Source: Eubacteriaceae bacterium (GTDB lineage Bacteria > Bacillota > Clostridia > Oscillospirales > Acutalibacteraceae). From it: DNA of 64,000 nt. Positions 14,553 to 22,769 of this stretch are shown here, piece by piece; the first letter of the stretch is position 1; each line of letters opens with the position of its first letter. The position numbers and the translations under genes are program-made. The DNA is taken from the NCBI GenBank assembly GCA_021770095.1, contig JAETRQ010000001.1:1-64000 (forward strand). The letters run 5' to 3'. The notes under the pieces are model-generated. The model did no database searches, was not told the origin of the DNA, and was given only the letters and a program-made list of their open reading frames with translations.

Positions 14553-15869
14553 TTATTTTACAGAATGTTTTCTCGGCAAAGTATTTTCTCTTTTACCTGC
14601 AAGCATATCAAGTGCAGTAATAATTCTTGCTCTTGTATCAGCAGGCGTACAAATATCATCAACCGCTCCACATGCAGCTGCTGTAAACGGAGATGCAATT
14701 GTATTCATATACTCATTCTTCAGTTGAGCACGGTCTTCCCCATTTGCAAGTCTGTCATTAAAGAGGAATGCAACCGCACTGTCAGCATCAAGCGGGGAGA
14801 TTACACTGCTGTCCCACGCAATAGTGAAGTCAGCATTTGCACCTTTACCGGCAAGAGTGATATAAGCACAGCCAATTGCCTTACCTGTGATAAGAGAAAT
14901 CTTAGGGCAGGTCGCTGTTGCATATGCAGAAGTAAGTTTTGTCAATGCAACTAAAGTCTGATTTTCTTTTTCTTTAATAATACCATCTGCATTAGCAATA
15001 GTAATAACAGGAATTGAATAAGCATCACAGAACTTAATCAATGATTCTGCTTTATAAGAACAAGCAGGGCAAAGTGCATTGCCTTCAAATCCGATAAAAC
15101 CTACTGTACTTCCCATAACAGTTGCAAGTGCAGTCTTACAATTTGAAGACGCATAACCGCCTTTAAGTTCAACAACTGATGCATCATCCGCAATAGATGC
15201 AATAGTTGAAAGTACATCTGCACCCTCCTGGGCAAGTCCCTGAGGAGCAGAAAAATCGAAAACAGGAAGTGATGCAAGATTGTTGGACGGAAGAAGAGAA
15301 ATAATATCTCTGACACTCTGTACAGCATTCTCAAAATCATCACAAATTACATCGACTGTTCCTGCTTCATATGATTGCTGAACAGTGACATCACTTGGTG
15401 CAGAAACATAGAAATCTGCATCTTTAACAGCAATAACCACATCAGCCATATTGGCAATTAAAGCAGAAGTTCCCAAACAAGAACCTGCAATAACAGAAAT
15501 CTGAGGGCACACACCGCTTATGGAAGTTGACGCCTTAACGAGTTCACCGTAAGCACTGAGAACTTCAAATCCTTCATCAATTTTAACACCGTTTGAATCA
15601 AAAACGCTGATTACAGGACAACCGGTCTTGGATGCCAAATCGTAAATTTTTTTAATTTTATCACACTGTGCAACACTTACAGCACCGTCGTTAACTGCAA
15701 TATCCTGTGAATAAGCATATACAGGACACTCATTAACCGTACCGAAACCTGCAACTACTTCGACTTCTCCATTTACAGATTTTGCAAAAGCATCAATCTG
15801 CGTAAATGAGCCATCGTCGAAGAGAGTTTCAAGTCTTTTGAGTGCGACTGAGTTTTTAACTTCACTCAC
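14553..15869 (-). CDS. Divergent acyl-CoA carboxyltransferase (12S / MmdA-like) subunit
   Basis: The 438-residue protein belongs to the crotonase-like carboxyl transferase family (MmdA, PccB, transcarboxylase 12S). These exchange CO2 between carboxybiotin and an acyl-CoA. The N-terminal KRLETLFDDGSFTQID and the two-domain repeat are recognisable. It is about 70-80 residues shorter than usual and several family motifs are altered. The usual DSGGARIQEG reads DSNGVKIDEG, and the C-terminal oxyanion segment reads GCAYITLAGKGANADFTIAW. Many cysteines and alanines occur. The GTG start is set by AGGAGG eight bases before. It is first in the operon, behind a promoter at 15931-15959. The acyl-CoA substrate cannot be deduced. 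Confidence 0.78.
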   Translation of the reverse strand: MSEVKNSVALKRLETLFDDGSFTQIDAFAKSVNGEVEVVAGFGTVNECPVYAYSQDIAVNDGAVSVAQCDKIKKIYDLASKTGCPVISVFDSNGVKIDEGFEVLSAYGELVKASTSISGVCPQISVIAGSCLGTSALIANMADVVIAVKDADFYVSAPSDVTVQQSYEAGTVDVICDDFENAVQSVRDIISLLPSNNLASLPVFDFSAPQGLAQEGADVLSTIASIADDASVVELKGGYASSNCKTALATVMGSTVGFIGFEGNALCPACSYKAESLIKFCDAYSIPVITIANADGIIKEKENQTLVALTKLTSAYATATCPKISLITGKAIGCAYITLAGKGANADFTIAWDSSVISPLDADSAVAFLFNDRLANGEDRAQLKNEYMNTIASPFTAAACGAVDDICTPADTRARIITALDMLAGKRENTLPRKHSVK

Positions 15870-15930
15870 TTTTTTATCCTCCTTATTAATTGAAACAGAA
15901 AGGCAAATCTAAAATATTCCAAATTTACCT

Positions 15931-15959
15931 ATTGTAATTTTAACACTTTGTTAAATCAA
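15931..15959 (-). promoter_or_regulatory. Promoter of the carboxyltransferase operon
   Basis: Minus strand TTGATT (15954-15959), 17-bp spacer, TACAAT (15931-15936), about 60 bases before the GTG start. Confidence 0.5.
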
Positions 15960-15990
15960 TATCAATATCTTAATTGATTATTTTTTAAAA

Positions 15991-16734
15991 TTATTCTTCT
16001 TTTTCTGAAGGATTTGATGAACGAAGAAGTTTTCGTACTTCATTATCCGTCAGCATTCTTGACTTTCCTGTCTGCAGCATACCGAGTTTGACTGGACCGA
16101 TAGAAATTCGTTTCAGTCTTGCTACCTGCAAACCTACTGCTTCACACATTTTTCTGATCTGACGATTTCTTCCCTCACGCAAAATGAATTCAAGAACCAC
16201 TCTTCCCTCTTCTTCTGTTATTATATTAACATCACAAGGGGCTGTTTTTCTTCCGTCAATTTCAATACCGTTTCTTAACTTTTCAAGGACCTCATCATTC
16301 ACGGAAGGGCGGACGGTTACGCGGTAAACCTTGGCATAATTATGTTTCGGATGAGTCAATGCATTCGCAAAAGAACCATCATTGGTAAGAATCAGCAGTC
16401 CTTCAGAGTCTTTATCCAGTCTGCCGACAGGATAAATTCTTGCATCAATGTCTACCAAATCCAAAACAGTTTTTCTGCCGAGCTCATCTGAAACCGTAGT
16501 TACATATCCTCTGGGTTTATTGAGCATAACATAATACATTTTATCAACTTTGTTGATACGTTTTCCGCGTACGGTAACAATATCTTTTTTAGGATTAACT
16601 TTGTCACCTATATGTGCAACATGGCCGTTCACTTTCACCTTCCCCATATCGATCAGTTCTTCTGATTTTCTGCGTGAGGCAACACCGCATTCAGCCATGA
16701 ATTTCTGCAGTCGTACTTCGTTCTTGTTCGGCAT
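15991..16734 (-). CDS. rluB: Ribosomal large subunit pseudouridine synthase, RluB type
   Basis: Converts a uridine of 23S rRNA to pseudouridine. The 247-residue protein has an S4 RNA-binding domain (about 6-65, RLQKFMAECGVASRRKSEEL) and the RsuA/RluB catalytic domain with GRLDKDSEGLL (104-114), where Asp107 is the nucleophile. KVYRVTV and LREGRNRQIRKM are further family motifs. RsuA family members are hard to separate by eye. The scpA-scpB-associated position is usual for RluB in Bacillota. Its start lies 44 bases inside dacF. I kept it because no later methionine preserves the S4 domain. It is the last gene of the long operon. Confidence 0.9.
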   Translation of the reverse strand: MPNKNEVRLQKFMAECGVASRRKSEELIDMGKVKVNGHVAHIGDKVNPKKDIVTVRGKRINKVDKMYYVMLNKPRGYVTTVSDELGRKTVLDLVDIDARIYPVGRLDKDSEGLLILTNDGSFANALTHPKHNYAKVYRVTVRPSVNDEVLEKLRNGIEIDGRKTAPCDVNIITEEEGRVVLEFILREGRNRQIRKMCEAVGLQVARLKRISIGPVKLGMLQTGKSRMLTDNEVRKLLRSSNPSEKEE

Positions 16735-17755
16735 AATATTTTACATCCTCGTCTGCCTCAATCGGCAGTCTTTCCAATAATTTTTTATTATAATAAACAT
16801 AAACATCCCCTACTTTGCTGCCTTTGCTCACAGGAGCATAGTCAAAGGGCTTTATGTAAATTTTCAATTCAATACTATCAAGCAGATAATATGTTTTTGA
16901 AAAGGAACATTTAATTGTATCTTTATCTCCGCCAACAACATTAAGCTGAAGACTCTCTTTAACTTCTACTTTGTTATACCTTTTTTCACATTCTTTATAA
17001 AGGGAAATATGGTCATTCCAGTCATCGGGTGCATTCAGAGTAACGCAAATCAACTTGTTACCATTATACTTTTTGGCTGAGACAAGACATCTCCCCGCCA
17101 TTTGTGTATAACCTGTTTTGATTCCAAAATAATTCTCATCAATATTGAGCAGTTTGTTATGATTATAAACAGTAAGTTCTTCATCATTGATTTTAATCAC
17201 AGCACTTTTTTTTGAAACAATATCACAGAAGGTATCGACCATGACCGCCTGTGCAGCAAGTAATGCCATATCATATGCTGTGGAATGATGCTCTCCCTCA
17301 TCAAGACCTGACGGTGTTACAAACACAGTACTTTTCATTCCGATTTGAGAGGCACGTGTGTTCATCAATTGTGCAAAATCTTCAATACTTCCGCTCAAAT
17401 AAAATGCCACAGCATTTGCGGAATCATTGCCGGAGGTCAACATCATACCGGTTATAAGGTCAATTAGGGTTATTGTATCACCGGCACGCAATCCCAGTGA
17501 AGAACCTTCCGTCTGAAGCATTTCTTTTGTAATCTTAACTTTTTTATCAAGTTTGCCGCTTTCAATCGCAAGAAGACAGGTCATTATCTTTGTGGTTGAT
17601 GCCATTGACCTGTTTTCATATGCATTTTTTTCATACAGAATGATTCCTGTATCCGCATCAAGAACAACTGCACTTGATGCACTGTTATCTGCTCCATACA
17701 CAGTAAAAGGAAAGATAAATAATAAAGATAAAAATAAAGCAATTTTCCTGAACAA
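16691..17755 (-). CDS. dacF: D-alanyl-D-alanine carboxypeptidase (DacF/DacB-type PBP)
   Basis: Trims the terminal D-alanine from peptidoglycan stem peptides outside the membrane. A signal peptide (about 1-22) precedes the penicillin-binding fold with S53-T-T-K56 (active serine), SGN at 108-110 and KTG at 213-215. A C-terminal beta domain (about 270-354) follows. I start at TTG 17755, which has AGGTGA five to six bases upstream. A GTG at 17764 is possible but has no ribosome site. Neighbouring spore gene ytfJ and the ScpAB genes fit the DacF sporulation subgroup, though a vegetative DacA/DacC role is not excluded. It lacks an obvious C-terminal amphipathic membrane helix, possibly because the end overlaps rluB. 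Confidence 0.88.
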   Translation of the reverse strand: MFRKIALFLSLLFIFPFTVYGADNSASSAVVLDADTGIILYEKNAYENRSMASTTKIMTCLLAIESGKLDKKVKITKEMLQTEGSSLGLRAGDTITLIDLITGMMLTSGNDSANAVAFYLSGSIEDFAQLMNTRASQIGMKSTVFVTPSGLDEGEHHSTAYDMALLAAQAVMVDTFCDIVSKKSAVIKINDEELTVYNHNKLLNIDENYFGIKTGYTQMAGRCLVSAKKYNGNKLICVTLNAPDDWNDHISLYKECEKRYNKVEVKESLQLNVVGGDKDTIKCSFSKTYYLLDSIELKIYIKPFDYAPVSKGSKVGDVYVYYNKKLLERLPIEADEDVKYYAEQERSTTAEIHG

Positions 17756-17761
17756 AATAAT

Positions 17762-17786
17762 CACCTACATAAAATATATGCAGGTG
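17762..17786 (-). promoter_or_regulatory. Hairpin covering the dacF ribosome site
   Basis: On the minus strand CACCTGCATA pairs with TATGTAGGTG (one G-T pair) around a five-base loop. The 3' arm contains the AGGTG that serves as dacF Shine-Dalgarno. There is no T-tract, so it is unlikely to be a simple terminator. Confidence 0.5.
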
Positions 17787-17802
17787 ATTGACGTTTATTA
17801 TA

Positions 17803-18204
17803 TTACTCATTAGGAGTTTCTTCGCTTTCTGCATCATTTGACTTGTCTGACTTAAGAAGTTCTGTTACTTTGTCAACAAGTTCAGGAATCATTGCGATTG
17901 CACGGTCAGCAGATGAAGTATAGTTGTTAATCTGCATCATTCTGCTCTTGCCGTTTTCAATAACAATAAATGCAACAGGTGTGATTGTGATACCACCGCC
18001 GCCACCGCCGCCGAAGAGTTCGGCGTTATTCTTTGACGGAAGGTCTGTACCGCCTGAAGTAAATCCGTAAGATACCTTTGATACAGGAATAAGAGTTGTG
18101 TTGCCTGTTACCATCGGCTCACCGATTATTGTTGAAACATCAACCATCTGGCGCATTTTTTCAAGTGTGTTTTCCATTATTTTGTTTACCGGAGTTTCTT
18201 TCAT
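17803..18204 (-). CDS. ytfJ: GerW/YtfJ family spore protein
   Basis: YtfJ (GerW) is a small forespore-made protein needed for normal germination in B. subtilis. The protein here (133 residues from ATG 18204) has the family pattern: MENTLEKMRQMVDVSTIIGEPM, VSKVSYGFTSGG, a run of seven glycines in LFGGGGGGGIT, then a hydrophobic ITPVAFIVIENGKSRMMQI. A TTG at 18210, five bases after GGGG and overlapping the DUF2953 stop, is an equally possible start. Its place next to dacF and downstream of scpAB in one operon is common in Clostridia. Close homologues also occur in non-spore-formers, so the germination role is inferred from family and context. Confidence 0.88.
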   Translation of the reverse strand: MKETPVNKIMENTLEKMRQMVDVSTIIGEPMVTGNTTLIPVSKVSYGFTSGGTDLPSKNNAELFGGGGGGGITITPVAFIVIENGKSRMMQINNYTSSADRAIAMIPELVDKVTELLKSDKSNDAESEETPNE

Positions 18205-18206
18205 AA

Positions 18207-19007
18207 TCAATTGTTCCCCTTCTTATTTTTTATTAAATTCTTTAAGAAAATAAATCCTGCTTTTAAAGCAACTTTCAGTATTAATCCAACATTAATGCTT
18301 GCAATAAGTTGGAATTCACACTCAGTTGAAGGCGCGATAAAATCCGGCTGTATGTAATCGTCATAATTATCAACTTTCATACCGTTTAATATCATACCTT
18401 TGACCGGGTAGTAATACTTACAAAGTGTTCCGTATGAACGGGCAATCATATCTGCATCTGATCCGCCTACGAGTATCATAACATAAAGAGAATAAATATG
18501 CAAACCTTTAAATAAAGTTATTACGGCAGAATTTGCAGTTTCCATAATATTTGAAATAAGGGAGAGTATGCCGACTATACCTTCATCGTCCCAAAGTTTC
18601 TTAATAGGATTGGTTTTTTTCTTCTGAGGCGGTTGTTTCTTTTCTTCTTCAACCGCTTTCTTTTTATCATCTTCAACCTTAAAAACAGCGGTAGGTCCAT
18701 CTTCACCTTCTATAACTTTCACTGTTTCGGCTTTATCAAATGCGTCAGCCGTTTTTTCGGGTTCTTTTGTTTTCTTTGCTTTTTTATTTTTCTTCTTTTT
18801 ATCTTTGTCAGCAACATCTCTTGCCTTTTTCTCAGGAAAAAGAATAAAGGACAAAATTTCCGAAAGAACAATATCCTTTTCAAAAAACAGAACTTTAACT
18901 TTTGTATTCCAACCTTTGTCATAAACCAAAGTCAATGTTGCAGAAAGAGAGAGTATCGCAATAACGATTACTGCCAATACAGCAAGAATAATCAGGAAAG
19001 TTACCAT
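18207..19007 (-). CDS. DUF2953 membrane-anchored protein
   Basis: A 266-residue protein of the DUF2953 family, usually found beside ytfJ in spore-formers. One transmembrane helix at residues about 3-27 is followed by a short conserved segment (TLTLVYDKGWNTKVKVLF). A highly charged lysine/glutamate linker follows at about 60-135, then a conserved C-terminal domain with GGSDADMIARSYGTLCKYYYP and EFQLIASINVGLILKVALKAGFIFLKNL, which probably lies on the membrane. The linker length varies in the family. Function is unknown; a spore-envelope or YtfJ-partner role is only suggested by gene order. It overlaps scpB by one base. Confidence 0.82.
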   Translation of the reverse strand: MVTFLIILAVLAVIVIAILSLSATLTLVYDKGWNTKVKVLFFEKDIVLSEILSFILFPEKKARDVADKDKKKKNKKAKKTKEPEKTADAFDKAETVKVIEGEDGPTAVFKVEDDKKKAVEEEKKQPPQKKKTNPIKKLWDDEGIVGILSLISNIMETANSAVITLFKGLHIYSLYVMILVGGSDADMIARSYGTLCKYYYPVKGMILNGMKVDNYDDYIQPDFIAPSTECEFQLIASINVGLILKVALKAGFIFLKNLIKNKKGNN

Positions 19008-19597
19008 TATTCATCCTCCTTCTTCTCAGTATCATTGTCAGGATTATCATCTTCAAACAGCGATGTTTGGCTGTCATCTTTCTTTTCTTCTTCAGGCAAA
19101 TCTGGTAAGTCCTCAAGACTGTTGAGTGAAAAACATCTCAAAAACCTGTCAGTCGTTCCATATACAAGAGGTCTGCCGGGTAAATCCAGCCTGCCTTTTT
19201 CTTCAATAAGACCTTTCTGAACCAGACTTGAAACAGGACCGCTGCAATCTACGCCGCGTATCTGCTCAATAAATGAACGCGTCACTGTCTTGTTATATGC
19301 AACAATTGCAAGCACTTCAAATGCTGCCTGACTTAACGGTGTATTCTTTTTTATTTCAAGAAGACTGCGGACATCATCACTATATTCCTCACGAGTACAG
19401 AGTTGATATTTTCCGTCAACGCGAATCAGTCTGAGTCCGCCGCCGCGCTCGTCATACATTGCCTCAAGATGACCAAGTATTTTTATTACATTTTCTACAT
19501 CAATGTCAAGCACTTCTGCAAGTTTTGCAGGATCAACAGGGTCACCCGCAGCAAACAGCATTGCTTCAAGAGAAGCCATAACATTATTACTGTTCAA
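19007..19597 (-). CDS. scpB: Segregation and condensation protein B
   Basis: ScpB is a kleisin-associated winged-helix dimer that works with SMC and ScpA to condense and segregate chromosomes. The 196-residue protein shows the two winged-helix units: LEAMLFAAGDPVDPAKLAEVLDI near the start, then ALSQAAFEVLAIVAYNKTVTRSFIEQIRG-type sequence with the invariant AYNKT, and VSSLVQKGLIEEKGRLDLPGRPLVYGTTDRFL. The tail (about 165-196) is acidic and probably unstructured. The start lies 11 bases inside scpA and its end overlaps DUF2953, so it is translationally coupled on both sides. smc itself is not in the window. Confidence 0.95.
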   Translation of the reverse strand: MNSNNVMASLEAMLFAAGDPVDPAKLAEVLDIDVENVIKILGHLEAMYDERGGGLRLIRVDGKYQLCTREEYSDDVRSLLEIKKNTPLSQAAFEVLAIVAYNKTVTRSFIEQIRGVDCSGPVSSLVQKGLIEEKGRLDLPGRPLVYGTTDRFLRCFSLNSLEDLPDLPEEEKKDDSQTSLFEDDNPDNDTEKKEDE

Positions 19598-20309
19598 TAT
19601 CTTTTACCTCATCTATCATTTGAACAGATGGATTTTCCATCGTTCCTTCAATTGAAATTTTCTTTGTTTTAGCGAGTTCAAGAACGGCAAGAAAAGTTGC
19701 AACCATATCACTTTTGGTTTTTGCTCCTTCAAACAGTGATAAGAACTTTACCTTTTTTCCGCCCAATAGTCTATGCATAACCGTACTTACTTTAGACGCA
19801 ACAGCCACAAATTTTTTTGCAACAATCACTTTGAAACTGTCAAGCGGAGGAGGAAGACGTCTTTTCCCTCTTCCGGCTGCACTTATATAAGCATTGAGAA
19901 GTTCATCACCCTCATGGAAAAGTTCATAATCATAATTGACAAAACCCTCTTGCGCAGGACGGACAAAACGATTAAAGCCATCCGTCTGATGTGAAAGTTT
20001 TTCTGCCATTAACTTACAGTCGCGATATTCAATCAGTTCACCTGTCAGCTCTTTTTTCAATATCTCTGCTTCTTCATGCTTAGGCAGGAGCGAAACCGTT
20101 TTGATATATATCAGTCTTGCTGCCATTTCAAGGAATTCACCCGCAATATCAAAATCCTGTTCCTGCAGCTGTCTTACATAATCAACATACTGGTTAACAA
20201 GCTCAACAATAGGAATATCATTAATATTCAGTTTATGCTTCGAAATAAGATGGAGCAGAAGATCCATAGGGCCTTCAAACACATCAATCTTATAATTAAT
20301 TTGTTCCAT
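19587..20309 (-). CDS. scpA: Segregation and condensation protein A (kleisin)
   Basis: ScpA is the kleisin bridge of the SMC-ScpAB condensin. The 240-residue protein has the N-terminal YKIDVFEGPMDLLLHLISKHKLNI motif, which binds the SMC neck. The central helices follow (FLEMAARLIYIKTVSLLPK), then a C-terminal winged helix (VATFLAVLELAKTKKISI), which binds the SMC head. GGAG seven bases upstream selects the ATG at 20309; an in-frame TTG at 20321 is less likely. The start overlaps the M50 protease gene by 14 bases. The order M50 protease-scpA-scpB is common in Clostridia. Confidence 0.95.
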   Translation of the reverse strand: MEQINYKIDVFEGPMDLLLHLISKHKLNINDIPIVELVNQYVDYVRQLQEQDFDIAGEFLEMAARLIYIKTVSLLPKHEEAEILKKELTGELIEYRDCKLMAEKLSHQTDGFNRFVRPAQEGFVNYDYELFHEGDELLNAYISAAGRGKRRLPPPLDSFKVIVAKKFVAVASKVSTVMHRLLGGKKVKFLSLFEGAKTKSDMVATFLAVLELAKTKKISIEGTMENPSVQMIDEVKDIEQ

Positions 20310-20976
20310 TAAAAGCTCCAAAAATTAAACTAGGAATAAAATCAATAACTTCAAACAACTTTTCTGAAAGAAAAGAAATAGGTGTATTGAGAATTCCGGT
20401 AAAAAGAATAATCATAAGTCCTATCATAATATATCTGTCATACTTCATTAATTTGAAGTAAATTTTATCAGGCAGAATTGCTGAAAGAATTTTTGAACCG
20501 TCAAGCGGCGGAATAGGAATAAGATTAAATACAGCCAGCACCAAATTCATCTGCACCGCATATGAAAAGAAATTTACAATAAGAAAAGCGGTATTTGATT
20601 CAGGCAGCAATGCAACAATATGATAAATCACCACAAGCACACATGCCATCACAATGTTTGAAAGCGGACCTGCAAATGAAATAAGTGCAAAATTCTTTCT
20701 TGGATGCTTAAGCCGTGCAGGATTAACAGGCACCGGATTTGCATAACCAATGCCAAACAATAAAATCATTATTGCGCCGAAAGGGTCAAGATGTGCAAAT
20801 GGATTGATTGTCAGTCTGCCCTGCATCTGAGCGGTATCATCACCGCACTTTTTTGCTGCATAAGCGTGTGCACATTCGTGAATAGGCATACAGCATAACA
20901 GAACGAAAACCCTTGTTAAAAGAACATATGCAATTAAAAAAATATCTCCTGACCTTAAAATGTTCAAAATATTCAT
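20296..20976 (-). CDS. Site-2 protease family (M50) membrane metalloprotease
   Basis: An intramembrane zinc protease of the Rv-type/YwhC-like M50 group. The 226-residue protein has about six hydrophobic segments, the zinc motif HECAH (33-37) and the second metal motif FNLIPIPPLDGSKIL near residue 155. Substrates are unknown; related proteases cleave membrane-embedded regulators. GAAGGA lies before the ATG. It sits three bases after prmC and overlaps scpA, so it belongs to the long operon. The family is common immediately before scpA in Bacillota, but no functional link is established. Confidence 0.9.
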   Translation of the reverse strand: MNILNILRSGDIFLIAYVLLTRVFVLLCCMPIHECAHAYAAKKCGDDTAQMQGRLTINPFAHLDPFGAIMILLFGIGYANPVPVNPARLKHPRKNFALISFAGPLSNIVMACVLVVIYHIVALLPESNTAFLIVNFFSYAVQMNLVLAVFNLIPIPPLDGSKILSAILPDKIYFKLMKYDRYIMIGLMIILFTGILNTPISFLSEKLFEVIDFIPSLIFGAFNGTN

Positions 20977-20979
20977 AAA

Positions 20980-21801
20980 TTAATCCTTCTTTTGTGCAAC
21001 AACCATTCTTTCGTTGTTATACATATCTTTGATAACTTCAATATTTTTAAATTCTGTCAAAACAGAGTGAATATCGTTGCCCTGGCTTTCTCCGATTTCA
21101 AGAAAAAGCCTGCCGCTGTTTTTCAACTTTACAGACCAATTATCGTTGATAATCCGATAAAAGTCAAGACCGTCTTTTCCGCCGTCGAGTGCCATAACAG
21201 GTTCTTCAAGAACTTCTTTTTGCAAATTGGGTATATCGGCAGATTTGATATACGGCGGATTTGATATAATAACATCGGCACAGGGCAAATCAAAATCATC
21301 TGCTATATCACCGCAGATTACTTTTGCATTCTGAATTCCCTGTGCATTTTTCATTAGATAAAAAACAGCATCAGGACTTTTTTCAATCAGATAAACAATT
21401 GAATCAGGACATGCTTTTGCAATACTTAGTCCTATACACCCCGAACCGGCACATAAATCAAAAATAACGGGGGCAGACAGTGTTTGAATATATCTTATTG
21501 CATAATCAACAAGTTCTTCCGTCTCGGGTCTTGGAATCAGGACACCTTTGCCGACAAAGAACGTACTCTCATAAAAATCCCATTTGCCGATAACATATTG
21601 AAGCGGCTCTCCGATCTTTACACGCCAGAGCAAATCAGCAAATTTTTTCATAATAACATCATCCTGCTGATGTTGCGGGAACTGACTGTTTTTAATTCCC
21701 GCCAAATGACAAACCAAGCAGAGTGATTTAAAATCCGCTTCATCAATCCCATTACAAGAGAGAAAATAAACGCCGTAATTATACGCTTCTTTAAGGGTCA
21801 T
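20980..21801 (-). CDS. prmC: Peptide chain release factor N5-glutamine methyltransferase
   Basis: PrmC methylates the glutamine of the GGQ motif in release factors RF1 and RF2, raising termination efficiency. The 273-residue protein has an N-terminal helical domain that recognises the factor (about 1-80). The Rossmann methyltransferase domain carries FDLCAGSGCIG (114-124) for S-adenosylmethionine and the NPPY catalytic motif (181-184). Length is normal. The start overlaps the DUF1385 stop by four bases (ATGA). In many Clostridia the order is DUF1385-prmC-prfA. Here prfA is absent and the M50-scpAB block follows instead. Confidence 0.95.
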   Translation of the reverse strand: MTLKEAYNYGVYFLSCNGIDEADFKSLCLVCHLAGIKNSQFPQHQQDDVIMKKFADLLWRVKIGEPLQYVIGKWDFYESTFFVGKGVLIPRPETEELVDYAIRYIQTLSAPVIFDLCAGSGCIGLSIAKACPDSIVYLIEKSPDAVFYLMKNAQGIQNAKVICGDIADDFDLPCADVIISNPPYIKSADIPNLQKEVLEEPVMALDGGKDGLDFYRIINDNWSVKLKNSGRLFLEIGESQGNDIHSVLTEFKNIEVIKDMYNNERMVVAQKKD

Positions 21802-22769
21802 TTAATTTCATCATCCTCCGGATTTTCAGTGATAACAGCCTTTAAAGCCTCTATTCCGACCTCGATAATTTCATCATCAGGTTCTTTGGTTGTAAGTCTT
21901 TGCATCCAAAGACCGGGTGCAGACAATATTTTAACAAAAACATTGTCATGCCTGCCTGCATACTTAATGAACTCATAACCAAGTCCCATAACAAGCGGAA
22001 TGAATGCAAGCTTTAAAAACATCCACAGCACACGAACTGTAGCAATTGCAGGGAAAATTTTTGACAGCACTGTACTTAACACAATACTCAAAATAAGCAT
22101 AACAAATATAAAGGAAGTACCGCATCTTGGATGAAAACGTGTACATTTTTTTACATTTTCAACAGTCAAATCAAGTCCTGCCTCATAACAGGCTATGGAT
22201 TTATGCTCTGCACCGTGGTACATAAAAGTACGTTTAATATCCTTCATTCTGCTGACTGCGGCAATATATACAACAAAAATTATTATTTTCAGTACACCTT
22301 CAATTGTACCCTGCCAAGGTGTAAGCACACCATCTGTCCACACATTCAGCCTGTTAAAGACGAGCACAGGAAAATAAAAGAAAATCAAAAAAGCAAGTGC
22401 GAATCCGAGAATCGTTGCAAAAAACATGATGATTGACATAAACTTGTCTCCGAGTTTATCCGTCATCCATTTCTCAAACTTATTCATTTCAACATCTTCG
22501 ACATCTTCCATTCCTGATTTTTCAGCAGAATACATAAGCATTTTGTAACCAAGAACCATTGATTCAAAAAATCCTACGATACCACGAATAATCGGAAGTG
22601 CAAAAAACTTGCTTTTATCTCTCAGGTGTTTTACTTCATGATGTTCAACAATAATATTGCCATCAGTTTGTCTTACTGCGGTTGCAACGCCTTTTGGTCC
22701 CTGCATCATAACTCCTTCGATGAGAGCCTGACCGCCGACAGAAGTTTTGTGTATCTTTTTATCACTCAT
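21798..22769 (-). CDS. DUF1385 membrane protein
   Basis: A 323-residue DUF1385 protein, a widespread family of unknown function. The N-terminal VGGQALIEGVMMQGPKG is the family signature. Two hydrophobic stretches (about 110-140 and 145-180) are followed by the conserved FMYHGAEHKSIACYEAGLDL and KCTRFHPRCGTSFIF. These carry His, Glu and Cys residues that could bind a metal or a cofactor. Two more membrane helices and an acidic tail follow. It overlaps the histidine kinase gene by eight bases and prmC by four. Genomic pairing with prmC/prfA is general in Clostridia, hinting at a link to translation termination, but this is only association. Confidence 0.88.
   Translation of the reverse strand: MSDKKIHKTSVGGQALIEGVMMQGPKGVATAVRQTDGNIIVEHHEVKHLRDKSKFFALPIIRGIVGFFESMVLGYKMLMYSAEKSGMEDVEDVEMNKFEKWMTDKLGDKFMSIIMFFATILGFALAFLIFFYFPVLVFNRLNVWTDGVLTPWQGTIEGVLKIIIFVVYIAAVSRMKDIKRTFMYHGAEHKSIACYEAGLDLTVENVKKCTRFHPRCGTSFIFVMLILSIVLSTVLSKIFPAIATVRVLWMFLKLAFIPLVMGLGYEFIKYAGRHDNVFVKILSAPGLWMQRLTTKEPDDEIIEVGIEALKAVITENPEDDEIK

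Noticed and set aside
18633-19220. 195-codon plus-strand ORF opposite DUF2953 and scpB
   Set aside because: The Phe/Leu/Ser-rich sequence is the antisense image of the lysine- and aspartate-rich linker; both minus-strand genes are secure.
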